Assembly (NCBI GenBank): GCA_023212725.1
Contig: JALBYF010000003.1
Location: 124,001 to 188,000, forward strand
Reading direction: 5' to 3'
DNA: 64,000 nucleotides
DNA from: Tranzscheliella williamsii
Lineage: Eukaryota > Basidiomycota > Ustilaginomycetes > Ustilaginales > Ustilaginaceae
Shown: positions 54,432-63,404 of the stretch, in pieces
Position numbering within the stretch: the first letter of the stretch is position 1
How the letters are laid out: each line of letters opens with the position of its first letter
The notes under the pieces: generated by a model
The model's database searches: none
Told to the model about the DNA's origin: nothing
The model's input: the letters and a program-made list of their open reading frames with translations, nothing else
Translations under genes and position numbers: made by a program

Positions 54432-57410
54432 ATGGCGGGCTCGAGCGTGCCAGGCTTACAACGCTCTGTCCATCGACTAGCCGGCCTTCCATCGACACTA
54501 GCGCATTCACCACGGCCGACTCCCGCCCTTCTGCCGCCTAGCTTGGCTGCTTTGCCTACGTCAGCGCGAACACCGAGCGCTGCTCAGCCGTTCTCGTCAT
54601 GTTCCCTGGTTGCCCAGCAAGGCCAGCAGAACTCCGCAATCAAGCTAAAAAACACCTTGCGCAGACTCGGAATGAAATGGGACGACCGACCGCCCAACAC
54701 TAGCGGAGCGGAACCGGCAAAGTTAGCTAGGTCGCGAGCTTCCTCGCCGCGCCCATCCACGCAACGTCGCAGTGGCAAAGGTGGCAACGGTGGCAAGTCC
54801 GTGCCGTCCGCCTCGGGGAGCCATGCTGGCTTCCGCATACGTGCCAGGTCGCTCCAGGACTACCTGCAAACTGTTGCTGCAGACCTCGAGCAGATGTGGA
54901 AGGAGCCGCGTCGCAGTGGCAGGGCCCAGATCGACGAAACCCTAAATGCCGCTCTGGCGCGCTTCGAGTCCGGGATGAAAGCGCTCCGCGTCATGGTCAA
55001 GGATAAAGACATCCTGGAGGATCCTGAGAACGCCTGGAGATCGGCGTCCCGCATCAAAGCTCCCTACAACGCGGCCATCCGGCTATGCGTTCAGAACGGC
55101 AGGCTCGAACATGGTTTCAAGCTGTTCAACCAGATGAAGAAGGAAGGTATATTTCCGAGCTCGGCGACCCACAACGTCCTCATGTCCGGTCTGGTGCGCT
55201 CCGTCTTCACACAGGCCAGGAATGCCAAGTCGGTCAACACATCAGCTGCTTTGGATGACAAGACCAAAGAACGTATGAGCGGCCTCTTTGCAGAGCTCGA
55301 GCTGATTTGGAAAGAGGCCTTCCCTCAATACTTTAGAGACTCGTCCTCCTATATCCATCCCACCAAGATCAAACAATCGATGACCGACAAGCTCAATTTC
55401 CACGAAATGAGTCCAAACGAACGTCGAAATTTGGTTTCGCAGCAGGCCAGCGTCTTGGAAGCCCGCGAATATCCCAAGGTCCTGTCCAGTGCCATGGGGA
55501 CGTATGTGCGCTTCCTGGCGCACGCCGAGCTGAACGACGAGCTGTGGGCGCTTTTCGAGAAGCTCTTCCCCACGAACGCCATCGATCAGGCCGCAAGGGC
55601 GAGCGCCGCAGATGCCTCTCCCGTCTCCAAGCTCGAACTGGCCAACAACAACCACCTCGAGTCCTTTCCTCTGGGCGATGTTACCACGTTTTCTTCGTTC
55701 TTTACCGGTGTCCGACCTTCTCCTGGCACAGCCGCTGAGGACAGCGCACTGGACCACTATGATAGGTTGCAGCGCCTCTGGGACGTCTGGGTCAAGTTGG
55801 TGGATCTGGAAACCCACGCCCGTCAGCACGCTCCGCCAGGCTGGCAGAAACGCCAGTCGAATCGCATTGGCGCTGAATCCGCCTCGGGTTCCAAGTCCGC
55901 AGCAGACCAAGCGCCACCGACGAGATTCGTACCCGATGAGACGTTCGTACAGAGCTTTCTGGCTCGTCTGCAACAGCTGCCGGACGTAAGGAGCGCAATC
56001 ATGGCGCTCGCAGCCTTAGCGAAGATCTACGGCCTGGATCTGCATACGCACGCCGATGGCGTCATACACGGGCCGCAGGCGGGGGACGCGTCAACGCCGG
56101 CCGTGCTGAGCAGGCGGTATCTGCTGGAAGACCGCGATTCGATCGAAGCGCAGGGCCCGCTGGCGGAGCTGACCGACGTGCGCGTGGTAGAGCATGCGCA
56201 GCGGATTCTGGCGCGCCCGGAGACGTGGAAGCAGTGTGTTGCGCTCTTTGACTACCTGTGGCTGCGAGCGCGCGAGCAGGGGGAGAGCGATGCCTCGCTA
56301 TGCGTGCCGTTCGGGCCTTGCTTGCGGCCTGCCGCGGTGTACAACGTTTTGTGGGCGCTGGGGCGGGAAGGCGACCCGGTGGGTTCGCGCATGCTGCTGG
56401 AGCGGATGCGGGAGGCTGCGCTCAGCGAGGCACCGAGCGGCCCACGCAGCAAGGGCAAGCCAGCGCGCGACGGAGCTGTCGAGCGGGTGCAGTGGCTGCC
56501 TTCTGACGCAGCGTATGTGCGCGCGATGCGCGCGATCCTAAACACGCTGGTTGGCGACGCGGCCGGGGCCACAGCAGCAGCCCCTCTGGCGTCGAGCGGC
56601 GCGTACGAGCCGTGGACGGAAGCGAAGGGGCTCTTTCAGTTGTGGGATCGGTCGCGGCAGGAGTATCGCGAGCTTGTGGGCGCTGCGCAGGCTGCGAGCG
56701 CTGAGCGGACGCGGTGGGGTGCGGGGGGTGCGGCGCCGGCGGCGCCGGCGGTGCGGACGGGAGGGGAGGATGAGGTGCATGCGCGCTTGCACGCCGACCG
56801 GATGGTGTCGTGTCTGTTGGGCATCGCGCGGCGCGACATGGGTACCGTTGCGGGCGGCGCGCAGGAGCGTGCGCGCGAGGCGCTCGCCCTCGTCGAGTCC
56901 ACGCTCGGCCTGCATCACGTCGCCGCCGAGGCCGCCGCGCTGGAGGAGCACGCCGCCGCCGGGCGCCACAGTTCCATGACCCGCGCCGAGCTCGGCCGCG
57001 TGCTCGCGCTCGCGCTCGACACCACCGCACACTCCTTCGCCCCCAAGCACAACGTCGCCCTCTGGAAGGCCGTCCGCGCCGCCCTGCCCGCATCCCCCGA
57101 CACCACCCTCGCCTCCGACCGCTCAGCCAAGCCCAGAGACGCCGCCAAACACGGCACCCGCTCCCCACCCGCACGCACACCCCACCCACACAGGCCCAAT
57201 CGCCTCCTCCTCTCGCGCGCCGACCACCTCGAACTGCAGGCACACTCCGACGATGAGGCAGAGATTCCCCTCGACTTAGACCCGCACGCCGCCCCCGACT
57301 TCCCGCCCAGCTTTGAGCGCGCGCCCGCCTCCTCTCTCGACGCCAGGCTCCTGCGCCGCTCCCGTCACGTCCAGCAAGAGCTCGACCGCTGGGTCCGCGG
57401 CGGCGCATAG
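54432..57410 (+). CDS. Probable mitochondrial pentatricopeptide-repeat protein
   Basis: 992 residues from ATG 54432 (MAGSSVPGLQRSVHRLAGLP); the frame upstream opens only through a GTG. The first ~60 residues are rich in Ser, Arg, Ala and Pro with almost no acidic residues, as in mitochondrial presequences. A recognisable PPR hairpin is at ~residues 210-255 (YNAAIRLCVQNGRLEHGFKL then FNQMKKEGIFPSSATHNVLM). Further helical pairs without strong consensus continue to about residue 880 (ATYVRF-like, VYNVLWALGREGDPVGSRML, AYVRAMRAILNTLVGDA). The C-terminus is charged and disordered. PPR proteins bind specific organellar transcripts; fungal ones act in mitochondrial mRNA stability or translation. 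Only one or two repeats are convincing by eye, so the subclass cannot be named. Confidence 0.72.
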   Translation: MAGSSVPGLQRSVHRLAGLPSTLAHSPRPTPALLPPSLAALPTSARTPSAAQPFSSCSLVAQQGQQNSAIKLKNTLRRLGMKWDDRPPNTSGAEPAKLARSRASSPRPSTQRRSGKGGNGGKSVPSASGSHAGFRIRARSLQDYLQTVAADLEQMWKEPRRSGRAQIDETLNAALARFESGMKALRVMVKDKDILEDPENAWRSASRIKAPYNAAIRLCVQNGRLEHGFKLFNQMKKEGIFPSSATHNVLMSGLVRSVFTQARNAKSVNTSAALDDKTKERMSGLFAELELIWKEAFPQYFRDSSSYIHPTKIKQSMTDKLNFHEMSPNERRNLVSQQASVLEAREYPKVLSSAMGTYVRFLAHAELNDELWALFEKLFPTNAIDQAARASAADASPVSKLELANNNHLESFPLGDVTTFSSFFTGVRPSPGTAAEDSALDHYDRLQRLWDVWVKLVDLETHARQHAPPGWQKRQSNRIGAESASGSKSAADQAPPTRFVPDETFVQSFLARLQQLPDVRSAIMALAALAKIYGLDLHTHADGVIHGPQAGDASTPAVLSRRYLLEDRDSIEAQGPLAELTDVRVVEHAQRILARPETWKQCVALFDYLWLRAREQGESDASLCVPFGPCLRPAAVYNVLWALGREGDPVGSRMLLERMREAALSEAPSGPRSKGKPARDGAVERVQWLPSDAAYVRAMRAILNTLVGDAAGATAAAPLASSGAYEPWTEAKGLFQLWDRSRQEYRELVGAAQAASAERTRWGAGGAAPAAPAVRTGGEDEVHARLHADRMVSCLLGIARRDMGTVAGGAQERAREALALVESTLGLHHVAAEAAALEEHAAAGRHSSMTRAELGRVLALALDTTAHSFAPKHNVALWKAVRAALPASPDTTLASDRSAKPRDAAKHGTRSPPARTPHPHRPNRLLLSRADHLELQAHSDDEAEIPLDLDPHAAPDFPPSFERAPASSLDARLLRRSRHVQQELDRWVRGGA

Positions 57411-57657
57411 CCGCGACGCCCGTGCCTCCCTCGTCCCCCGTCCCCTCTCTGCCACTCCCTAGCATGTCGACTTGATCCGCCCAATCCATACCCAATGCCA
57501 ATCTCTTCTCTACTTGAACTACAAGATATAACGGATGCCCGCCCCACTGAAACAGAACCCGAAAATGCGGACAAATATTGGGGGCTACTAGCGCGGCTAC
57601 GGCGGTATGGCGGTAGCAAAGACAGGGTTCATGGTGCGGTGCCAAAGATGCTTTTAC

Positions 57658-57775
57658 ATCTTCGGCCATAGAACCTTGAAAGCACCGCATCCCGTCCGAT
57701 CTGCGAAGTTAAGCAGGGTATCGCCTAGTCAGTACTGCGGTGGGGGACCACGCGGGAATCCTAGGTGCTGAAGTT
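57658..57775 (+). rRNA. RDN5: 5S ribosomal RNA gene
   Basis: 118-nt sequence beginning ATCTTCGGCCATAGAACC, with the internal blocks AAAGCACCGCATCCCGTCC, GATCTGCGAAGTTAAGC and GGGGGACCACGCGGGAATCC that are diagnostic for eukaryotic 5S rRNA and serve as the TFIIIA-dependent internal control region. The 3' end CTAGGTGCTGAAGTT pairs with the 5' end. T-rich runs (CTTTGTTTT at 57776-57784) follow as the Pol III terminator. It is a single copy between protein genes, consistent with dispersed 5S genes outside the rDNA repeat. It lies 250 bp after the PPR-like gene and 170 bp before the COX14-like gene end. Confidence 0.96.
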
Positions 57776-57784
57776 CTTTGTTTT
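57776..57784 (+). terminator. RNA polymerase III terminator of the 5S gene
   Basis: CTTTGTTTT directly after the mature 3' end; the four-T run at 57781-57784 is the expected stop signal, with a five-T run shortly after as backup. Confidence 0.8.
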
Positions 57785-57943
57785 CCATTTTTGCCACGAT
57801 TTTTGCTTCCGGTCGCGGGCACGCCGCTGTGGTCACGAACGGAGAGTGCATGTTCCGGGCGGGAGTTTGGCTGCGAGATAGCATTGTACGGATACAGCCT
57901 GCGCTAGGCGAGGGGGGTGGAGAGAGGGGCGGAGGCGGGAAGT

Positions 57944-58373
57944 CTAGACGCGGCGGTGGGGTTCGTGAGCGGGGTCGTTGGTGACGGGGAGCGCGGTGTT
58001 CTGTGCGAGCTGTGCGGCCTGCTGGGAGATGGGCAGCTGGGCCCCGTTGGGATTGATCACCTGCAAGGGGCAACGGCGGGCGCGAACGGGGTCAGCATCG
58101 TAGTCGTCGGCACTCGAAACCGGCGAAAGCACCTACAAGACGTTCGTCACGGCGGCTCTTCCACACCGCTGCTGTGAGCCACAAACCCCAGAACTGAGCA
58201 GAAAAAGGCACAGAGCAACCAACCCGTCAGTACAAGCACGAGCAGTCGTGCCGTCGTCCGGGAGCAACGCGGCAAGAAGGGCCAGGAGCGGCGGTCGACG
58301 AGAAAATACTCACGCCGAGCCCGACGAGGCCGGTAACGGCGGTGCGGTGCGCCAAGTCCACAATGGAGGGCAT
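57944..58373 (-). CDS. COX14-like single-pass mitochondrial microprotein
   Basis: 77 residues from three short exons: 58373-58314 (20 codons), 58193-58137 (19 codons) and 58060-57944. Introns of 120 nt (GTGAGT...CTCAG) and 76 nt (GTAGGT...TTGCAG) are both phase 0. The protein starts MPSIVDLAHRTAVTGLVGLG and continues FWGLWLTAAVWKSRRDERL, giving one membrane helix at about residues 13-32 and then a positive stop. A polar tail (VINPNGAQLPISQQAAQLAQ) follows. Short MPS-start, one-helix proteins with HR before and RR after the helix are typical of fungal Cox14, a cytochrome-c-oxidase assembly factor that controls Cox1 translation. Assignment is by pattern; the splice model is well supported by frame and hydrophobicity. 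Confidence 0.7.
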
Positions 58374-59020
58374 GCGTCTCGACATTACGGCAATCTTCAG
58401 CCCTGCGCCCAATGGTGCGGATAGGCAGGTAACAAGGCGAGGACGATGGCGGTAGCAGGTCGAGCCGGACTGGATTGGACCCTTGGTCTGACGAGCAGAA
58501 ATCCATTCTATCCACCAGTCGTGAATATCCCATCGCTGTCTACAAAGCTGAATTTATTCGAGAAAATAATGTGGAGAGAAAATGGGTCGCATAAAGCTTT
58601 CGGCATGGTTGCATGTTAGAGTGATGCCACGACTTCTGCACGGATCACAATGGTGTCCGCGAATTGCATGTCGAGTGACGTAGTTCGGGGAGTGTGGATA
58701 GAGCAAGGAGGAAACGCTGACTGGCGAGGCATCATGATGCTTGACATGTCGGTGCCCGGCGTTGCTCTTCGCGGCGCAGAAATCCGATGGCCTTGTCTAG
58801 ATCGGCAGGCTAGTCCGTCTGACCGCCGTGCGCTCCTCGCGGCGAACAAGATATAACCACTCGTCTCGTTGTGGATTACAGTCTTCGCCCGCCCCGCAGA
58901 TCCAACCGGACATTCTCCTTGCACTCTCCCTGCGTTCTCCGCTATCGACTATCACACCTCTCTTTCCATTCTAGAAAGCAGCAGAGGCCTGTAAACGGAC
59001 GCAAGGGAAGCGGCATCAAT
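58374..59020. promoter_or_regulatory. Divergent promoter region, COX14-like / DUF3429 protein
   Basis: 650 bp between two divergent genes for mitochondrial membrane proteins. A C/T-rich tract lies at 58900-58975 on the plus strand, just upstream of the DUF3429 start. No other feature seen. Confidence 0.4.
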
Positions 59021-60283
59021 ATGATCGGAGCCGCAGCAGCACGAAATCTCTTTGCGGCGTCGTGGCGGCACCAGGCTCTGGCCGGGAGTGCGCGCACGCC
59101 ATTAGTGTCGGGCAGGGCTGTGCCTGTACAGGCAAGGAGCCTGCACACGAGTGTGGCTAGGTTGGTGGCCAACCCGCAGGCCAGCAAGCCTGCATCTGAC
59201 TCGTGGCAGCACACCAAGCAGAACATCAAGGAGGAGACCAGCAGTATCAGGGCTACGATCGAAAACAGCATCGCTGGCGGCAACGAAGGCAAGTCCCAAG
59301 ATGGTGCCACCCCTTCTGGTGCTTCTGAGCTGCTGAAGGATGCGAAGAGCATCACTTCGGAGATGGTCCAAGCCGTGCCCGCGCCGGCGGTGCTCTGGGG
59401 TTCCGCCGGTATCGTGCCGTATCTCAGTACCGCGGGCGCTTCCATTTGGCTGGCAAGAAAGGAGCATTTCGTCAACCTTGGCATCGACAAGAGCATGGAC
59501 AGCGAGACGGCCAGCGCGCTGCTGCTGCATGCGCAGAACATTCAGGTCGGCTTTGGAGCAGTGCTGCTTTCGTTCCTCGGAGCGATCCACTGGGGGTTTG
59601 AGTTCTCCAAGTACGGAGGCAGAGTGGGCAACCTCCGATACGCGCTCGGCATTCTGCCCGCTGTGATCGCATGGCCTACGCTTCTGCTTGCGCCGCAGAT
59701 GGCTCTGATCGCACAATGGGCTGCGTACGTAGCGGTTTGGTTCATCGACCTGAAAGCTACCTCGGCCGGCTGGGTGCCGAAATGGTACTCGACCTACCGA
59801 TTCTGGTTGACGCTCGCCGTCGGCGGCAGCATCATCGCGACGCTGGCAGGCACCAACTACTACGCGCCCGGCAGCCGGAGCACGATTCTGTCTACGACGA
59901 CGGCGGTCAAGCTCGAGGAAGAAGTCAAGGCGGACGGCCCGACGCGGATGAAGCTGCTCAAGCAGAGCGCCAAGGGCAACAAGGGCGGTCTGATCAAGCA
60001 CGAAGAGATCAAGGGCGACGTCCAGGCTACGAGTGCAGGAGCCTCGGGCGACGGCTACGTCGAGATCGGAAACCCGAAGCGAAAGGAGCAAGAGCGAAAG
60101 GAGAAGGAGGAAGAGGAGCGCAAGAAAAAGGAGGAGGACGAGAAGAAGAAGGAGGAGGACGAAAAGAAGAAGAAAGAGGAGCAAGCCAACAAGCCAAACG
60201 AAGCTGATAACAAGCAGCAGGAGACGGACGATGGAAATGGCAACAAGGAGGAGCGAATGCAGGGCGGTGGTGGCAGCAACTAG
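59021..60283 (+). CDS. DUF3429/TMEM69-like mitochondrial inner-membrane protein
   Basis: 420 residues from ATG 59021. A basic, acid-free N-terminus (MIGAAAARNLFAASWRHQAL ... ARSLHTSVARL) looks like a mitochondrial presequence with cleavage near residue 40-50. About five hydrophobic segments lie at ~122-144, 174-194, 208-224, 227-243 and 259-277. Family-like blocks are PAPAVLWGSAGIVPYLSTAG, GFGAVLLSFLGAIHWGFEFS, RYALGILPAVIAWPTLLL and WYSTYRFWLTLAVGGS. This is the TMEM69/DUF3429 layout, of unknown biochemical role. Unusually the C-terminal ~140 residues are soluble and end in a Lys/Glu repeat region (KKKEEDEKKKEEDEKKKKEE) and a Gln/Asn/Gly-rich tail, absent from most homologs I know. Confidence 0.78.
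   Translation: MIGAAAARNLFAASWRHQALAGSARTPLVSGRAVPVQARSLHTSVARLVANPQASKPASDSWQHTKQNIKEETSSIRATIENSIAGGNEGKSQDGATPSGASELLKDAKSITSEMVQAVPAPAVLWGSAGIVPYLSTAGASIWLARKEHFVNLGIDKSMDSETASALLLHAQNIQVGFGAVLLSFLGAIHWGFEFSKYGGRVGNLRYALGILPAVIAWPTLLLAPQMALIAQWAAYVAVWFIDLKATSAGWVPKWYSTYRFWLTLAVGGSIIATLAGTNYYAPGSRSTILSTTTAVKLEEEVKADGPTRMKLLKQSAKGNKGGLIKHEEIKGDVQATSAGASGDGYVEIGNPKRKEQERKEKEEEERKKKEEDEKKKEEDEKKKKEEQANKPNEADNKQQETDDGNGNKEERMQGGGGSN
60100..60186 (+). repeat. Low-complexity AAGAAGGAGGA-type coding repeat
   Basis: Purine-only stretch coding for alternating Lys and Glu blocks near the C-terminus of the DUF3429 protein, with repeated GAGGAGGACGA units. Likely slippage-prone. Confidence 0.8.
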
Positions 60284-61250
60284 GCCGAAGCTACAGTCGA
60301 ATGACTGCTCGTGCCTGAACCCGAACCGCACCAACTCTGTTTCGAACTGTATGGTACTTTATCCCGCATGCTCATGCTGTATAGTAAGAGCGCAACGTAG
60401 TCTTCATCTGCACAAGCCGACTGTGGGGACAGGGATGTCGTGGTATCAGCCGGCTCGCCGATGCGGTAGCCCGATATGGGGAGAAACGGCGGTGAAGATG
60501 CTAGCCTGTCTCGGCCGACTGAAGCCCGCTTTTCCGAAACGGTGCATATGCACCAAGCGCACGTGCGAGGTGCAAAGCGAACTCCGACACAATACGATTC
60601 CACTTTCAAGTGAAAGATGCCGAGACCGACGCTGCCGTTGATGGCCCGAGAGCATCGTCGTAACGATGTGACGGGTTGTGATCTGGTCCAGAGCGAGGAT
60701 GGTGTCGGCTTCCTCGCAACAGCTTGGGGACGGAGTGCAAGTTGCTAAAGGATGGCTGGAGATCAGTGTCGAAATGTAGTGCCATACTGCATGCAGTACT
60801 GTCGGTAGAATCACGAGGAATTTGGAATTGCAGGCGCTCTGTTCGTTGAAAGGGAAGCAAGCCCAACCTGCTTGGAGAGGTCCCGCTTCGGGATGGCAAG
60901 GTAGCTGTGCCTAGCGTTCTACACTTGTCGGAGGCTAGGCTCGACCGTCGGGTTCGAGTGGGATTTATTCGGGAAGACGCTGCGTCGTAGCACTATGACT
61001 GTGACTGTTTCTGCGTAGCGCGGTTTTCTGCGCCATTTATGATTGCGGTCTGCGTTGTTGGCTTAGGCGGAATCCACCGAGCGGCTCGATTGCTGGTCGC
61101 CATCTCTTGTCGCCGTCTCTGCTCGCCTTTGCCTCCGCCCTTCACCACCCATCCTACTTGCCCGTCCTTCCTTTCGCGGCCGCATCACTGCCGATCCCGG
61201 ACAACGACAGCTGATTTGCTCTGCTACTACGCCGCGCGGCTTGCATAATC
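60284..61250. other. Intergenic region upstream of VTC1
   Basis: 970 bp between two plus-strand genes. The 100 bp before VTC1 is C/T-rich (CCTTTGCCTCCGCCCTTCACC and onward), typical of a highly expressed fungal promoter. No gene or RNA motif recognised elsewhere in it. Confidence 0.4.
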
Positions 61251-61989
61251 ATGTCTACCCAGCCGCTTCTGCAACGCACCGCGGGCAAGCGGATTGCACT
61301 TCCCGTCCGAGTGGAGCCCAAGGTCTTCTTCGCCAACGAACGAACGTGTAGGTAGCGACTCACCTTGCCAGTGCCAGCTGGCGTCGACTGGCCCGGACGA
61401 GCCGAAGCGCGCTAAGCCAGGACACGGCTAACCCGCCGCTGCTCGTGCAAGTACTGACCGTCGTCTGCCCTCTCGCTTTCCTGTGCTGCTGCGTGTCGGG
61501 GTGTTGCCGTTGCGCAGTTCTGTCATGGCTCAACTTCACCGTCACCCTGTCGGCGCTCGCCGCGGGCCTGCTGAATTTCGGTGACAAGATCGGTCGGGTG
61601 TCTGCCGCCATGTTCTCGTTTGTTGGTAAGTGTGCTACTTGCGCTGCGGCGCGGCAGGGCCGACGCCCGAGTTCCGCCGCGGCGAGACCGCTGGATAAGG
61701 TTTCCCCTACCAGAGCGCCACACGCGCTGGCTGTCCAGCCGCAGCCGCAAGTGGATGTAGTCTGTTCGTCGGGAGGGTCTGCTGACACGCCTGGCGGTTC
61801 TTCTCTTGGTGGTGATGCGATGCAGCGATGGCGATCATGGTGTACGCGCTGCTGACGTACCACTGGCGCGCGCGTGCGATCCGCAACAAGGGCAGCGGGC
61901 CCTACGACGACCGGCTCGGCCCCACGGTGCTTTCGATCATGCTCCTCATCGCCGTGCTCGTCAACTTCATCCTCCGCTTCAACAACTAG
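61251..61989 (+). CDS. VTC1: Vacuolar transporter chaperone subunit 1 (polyphosphate polymerase complex)
   Basis: Three exons, 61251-61347, 61518-61625 and 61826-61989, give 122 residues; donors GTAGGT and GTAAGT, acceptors CGCAG and TGCAG, phase 1 at both junctions. The protein reads [78 protein letters not shown] and [16 protein letters not shown], matching Vtc1 nearly block for block and with its usual length. Three membrane helices are predicted. Vtc1 is the small membrane subunit of the VTC complex, which makes polyphosphate and moves it into the vacuole; Arg in ERTFLSW and the helix Asp/Lys are thought to line the channel. No single ORF shows the gene because its exons are short. Confidence 0.96.
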
Positions 61990-62432
61990 CCCTCGCCCCA
62001 CTTCTCTTGTCTCCGCTCGAAATCTATGCCCCGCATCCGCATCCGCATCCGCCTACGTACGTGTCAGTGCTCGTGTCTGCCGCAGTCTTTCTCTCTGCCG
62101 GCTGCGGTAGAGTTGTGCCGCACTGCACAGCGACACGCGAGATGGGATAGGCATGGTGACAGGAGCAAGGTGGGATACAAGTACAGGATGGGGGCGAGCG
62201 CAGGGGCGCTGCGGTGTCGCGCTACGGTACAGACGGGAAATGCGGGGACGGGGTAGTATGTGAGGAGGCCGGCTGAGCCTGCCGCGCGATGGGCCGCGGG
62301 CGGAGGGGACTATGCAATGCGTGTATGAGCAAGGAGGGTGGGGCAAGAGCGGCGGATTAGCAGGAAAAGGGCGAGGAGGAGCGGGGGAGGCGGGATGCGA
62401 CGGGGTTCAGGGGAGGCGCGGGTGGGATGGGG
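61990..62432. other. Convergent 3' region with GCATCC microsatellite
   Basis: 440 bp between the VTC1 stop and the response-regulator stop. Four GCATCC/CGCATC units occur at about 62034-62055. Nothing else recognised. Confidence 0.4.
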
Positions 62433-63116
62433 CTAGGCCGCTTCGTAGGTGCGCTTGAAGTCGAGGATGTCCTTGACGAGGAGCGAGGGGCGGATGGGTT
62501 TGAGAAGCCAGTCGTCCATGCCGGCGTCTTTGCCGTCCTGGTAGTCGCGGTCGGAGGAGTGGGTGGTGGCTGCGACGATGCGCGCGCGCGCGGTGGATGG
62601 CGGGCAGGGGCTGTGCAGCGCGGCGGCCATCTCGTACTGGCGGATCTGGCGCGTCGCCTCAAAGCCGTCCATAACAGGCATCGAGATATCCATCAGCACC
62701 AGCGCCGGCCGCACGCGCATAAACGCCTCGACCGCCAACACCCCATTCTCTGCCTCCACCACCTCGATGCCGTTCTTGCGCAGCGGGATCGTCAGCACCT
62801 TGCGGTTGATCGCATTGTCATCCACCACCAGCACCACAAACGCCTCCCGCCCCGCACCGCCCCCCGACGCCACGCCCGAGGCCGCGCCCGACACTACGCC
62901 TGACGCTACAGCTCCGCTCGACGCCGTCGACACCATAGAGTACGTCACCGCAGAAGCCGGCCCGAACGCGGCCTCTGCATGGCAGCTTTGCTCCTGCGCA
63001 AGTGATCCCGACAGCGAAGAAATCAGATTCGTGGACCCAACCGCGGGCTCCGGCATGTCCATGGATACAGTGGTAAACATGGAGCCGGTCGAGTCTATCG
63101 CAGATGCGACCTCCAT
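62433..63116 (-). CDS. Response-regulator receiver-domain protein
   Basis: 227 residues from ATG 63116. The N-terminal ~90 residues are Ser/Ala/Gly-rich. A complete receiver (REC) domain covers ~93-222: acidic pair in VLVVDDNAINRK (Asp99/Asp100), phospho-acceptor Asp143 in LVLMDISMPVMDGFEATRQI, the conserved Thr in IVAATTHSSDRD and Lys206 in MDDWLLKPIRPSLL. The protein ends right after the last helix, so there is no output domain. It is therefore either a stand-alone receiver in a fungal phosphorelay or the C-terminal exon of a larger protein. A protein-like frame on the same strand just upstream (63159-63404, starting MAPHIPTPGEIASAPLRRSS) could be its true N-terminus, but joining them needs a 36-nt intron, below the usual size here. 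Confidence 0.78.
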   Translation of the reverse strand: MEVASAIDSTGSMFTTVSMDMPEPAVGSTNLISSLSGSLAQEQSCHAEAAFGPASAVTYSMVSTASSGAVASGVVSGAASGVASGGGAGREAFVVLVVDDNAINRKVLTIPLRKNGIEVVEAENGVLAVEAFMRVRPALVLMDISMPVMDGFEATRQIRQYEMAAALHSPCPPSTARARIVAATTHSSDRDYQDGKDAGMDDWLLKPIRPSLLVKDILDFKRTYEAA

Positions 63117-63158
63117 AAACCACTGGGGCGGGTAGGACGTCTACTCCGTTGATTATAC

Positions 63159-63404
63159 GCCTGGGTACGGGTTGCCACGGAAGGCCGCTCGAATTCGCCC
63201 AAACAGACCAGGGCGGCCTCGAGGTTGTTTGGCGCTGTAAATTTGCGCGTTTGGTGGAAATTGGCGTTCGTATGGGTTGTAGGGAGGAGAGGAGGATGGG
63301 GAGACAATAGGGAAAATCGACAGAGAAGTGAGGTCCAGGCTAGAAGAGGAGCGGCGAAGCGGGGCTGACGCTATCTCACCGGGGGTTGGTATATGAGGGG
63401 CCAT
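63159..63404 (-). CDS. Possible upstream exon of the response-regulator gene
   Basis: Open frame from ATG 63404 with coding-like composition: MAPHIPTPGEIASAPLRRSS, a Ser/Leu-rich run and PNAQIYSAKQPRGRPGLFGR followed by IRAAFRGNPYPG. GT at 63158-63157 and AG at 63124-63123 would join it in phase 0 to WFMEVAS of the receiver protein. The implied intron is only 36 nt, whereas the other introns here are 58 nt or more. Alternatives are a separate small gene or an unseen frameshift. Confidence 0.4.

Noticed and set aside
56422..57690. 422-codon minus-strand frame
   Set aside because: Antisense to the PPR-like gene end; extreme Arg/Ala/Gly content and no ordered segment.
59102..60334. 410-codon minus-strand frame with poly-Leu
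   Set aside because: Antisense of the DUF3429 gene; the Leu runs are the complement of the Lys/Glu repeat.
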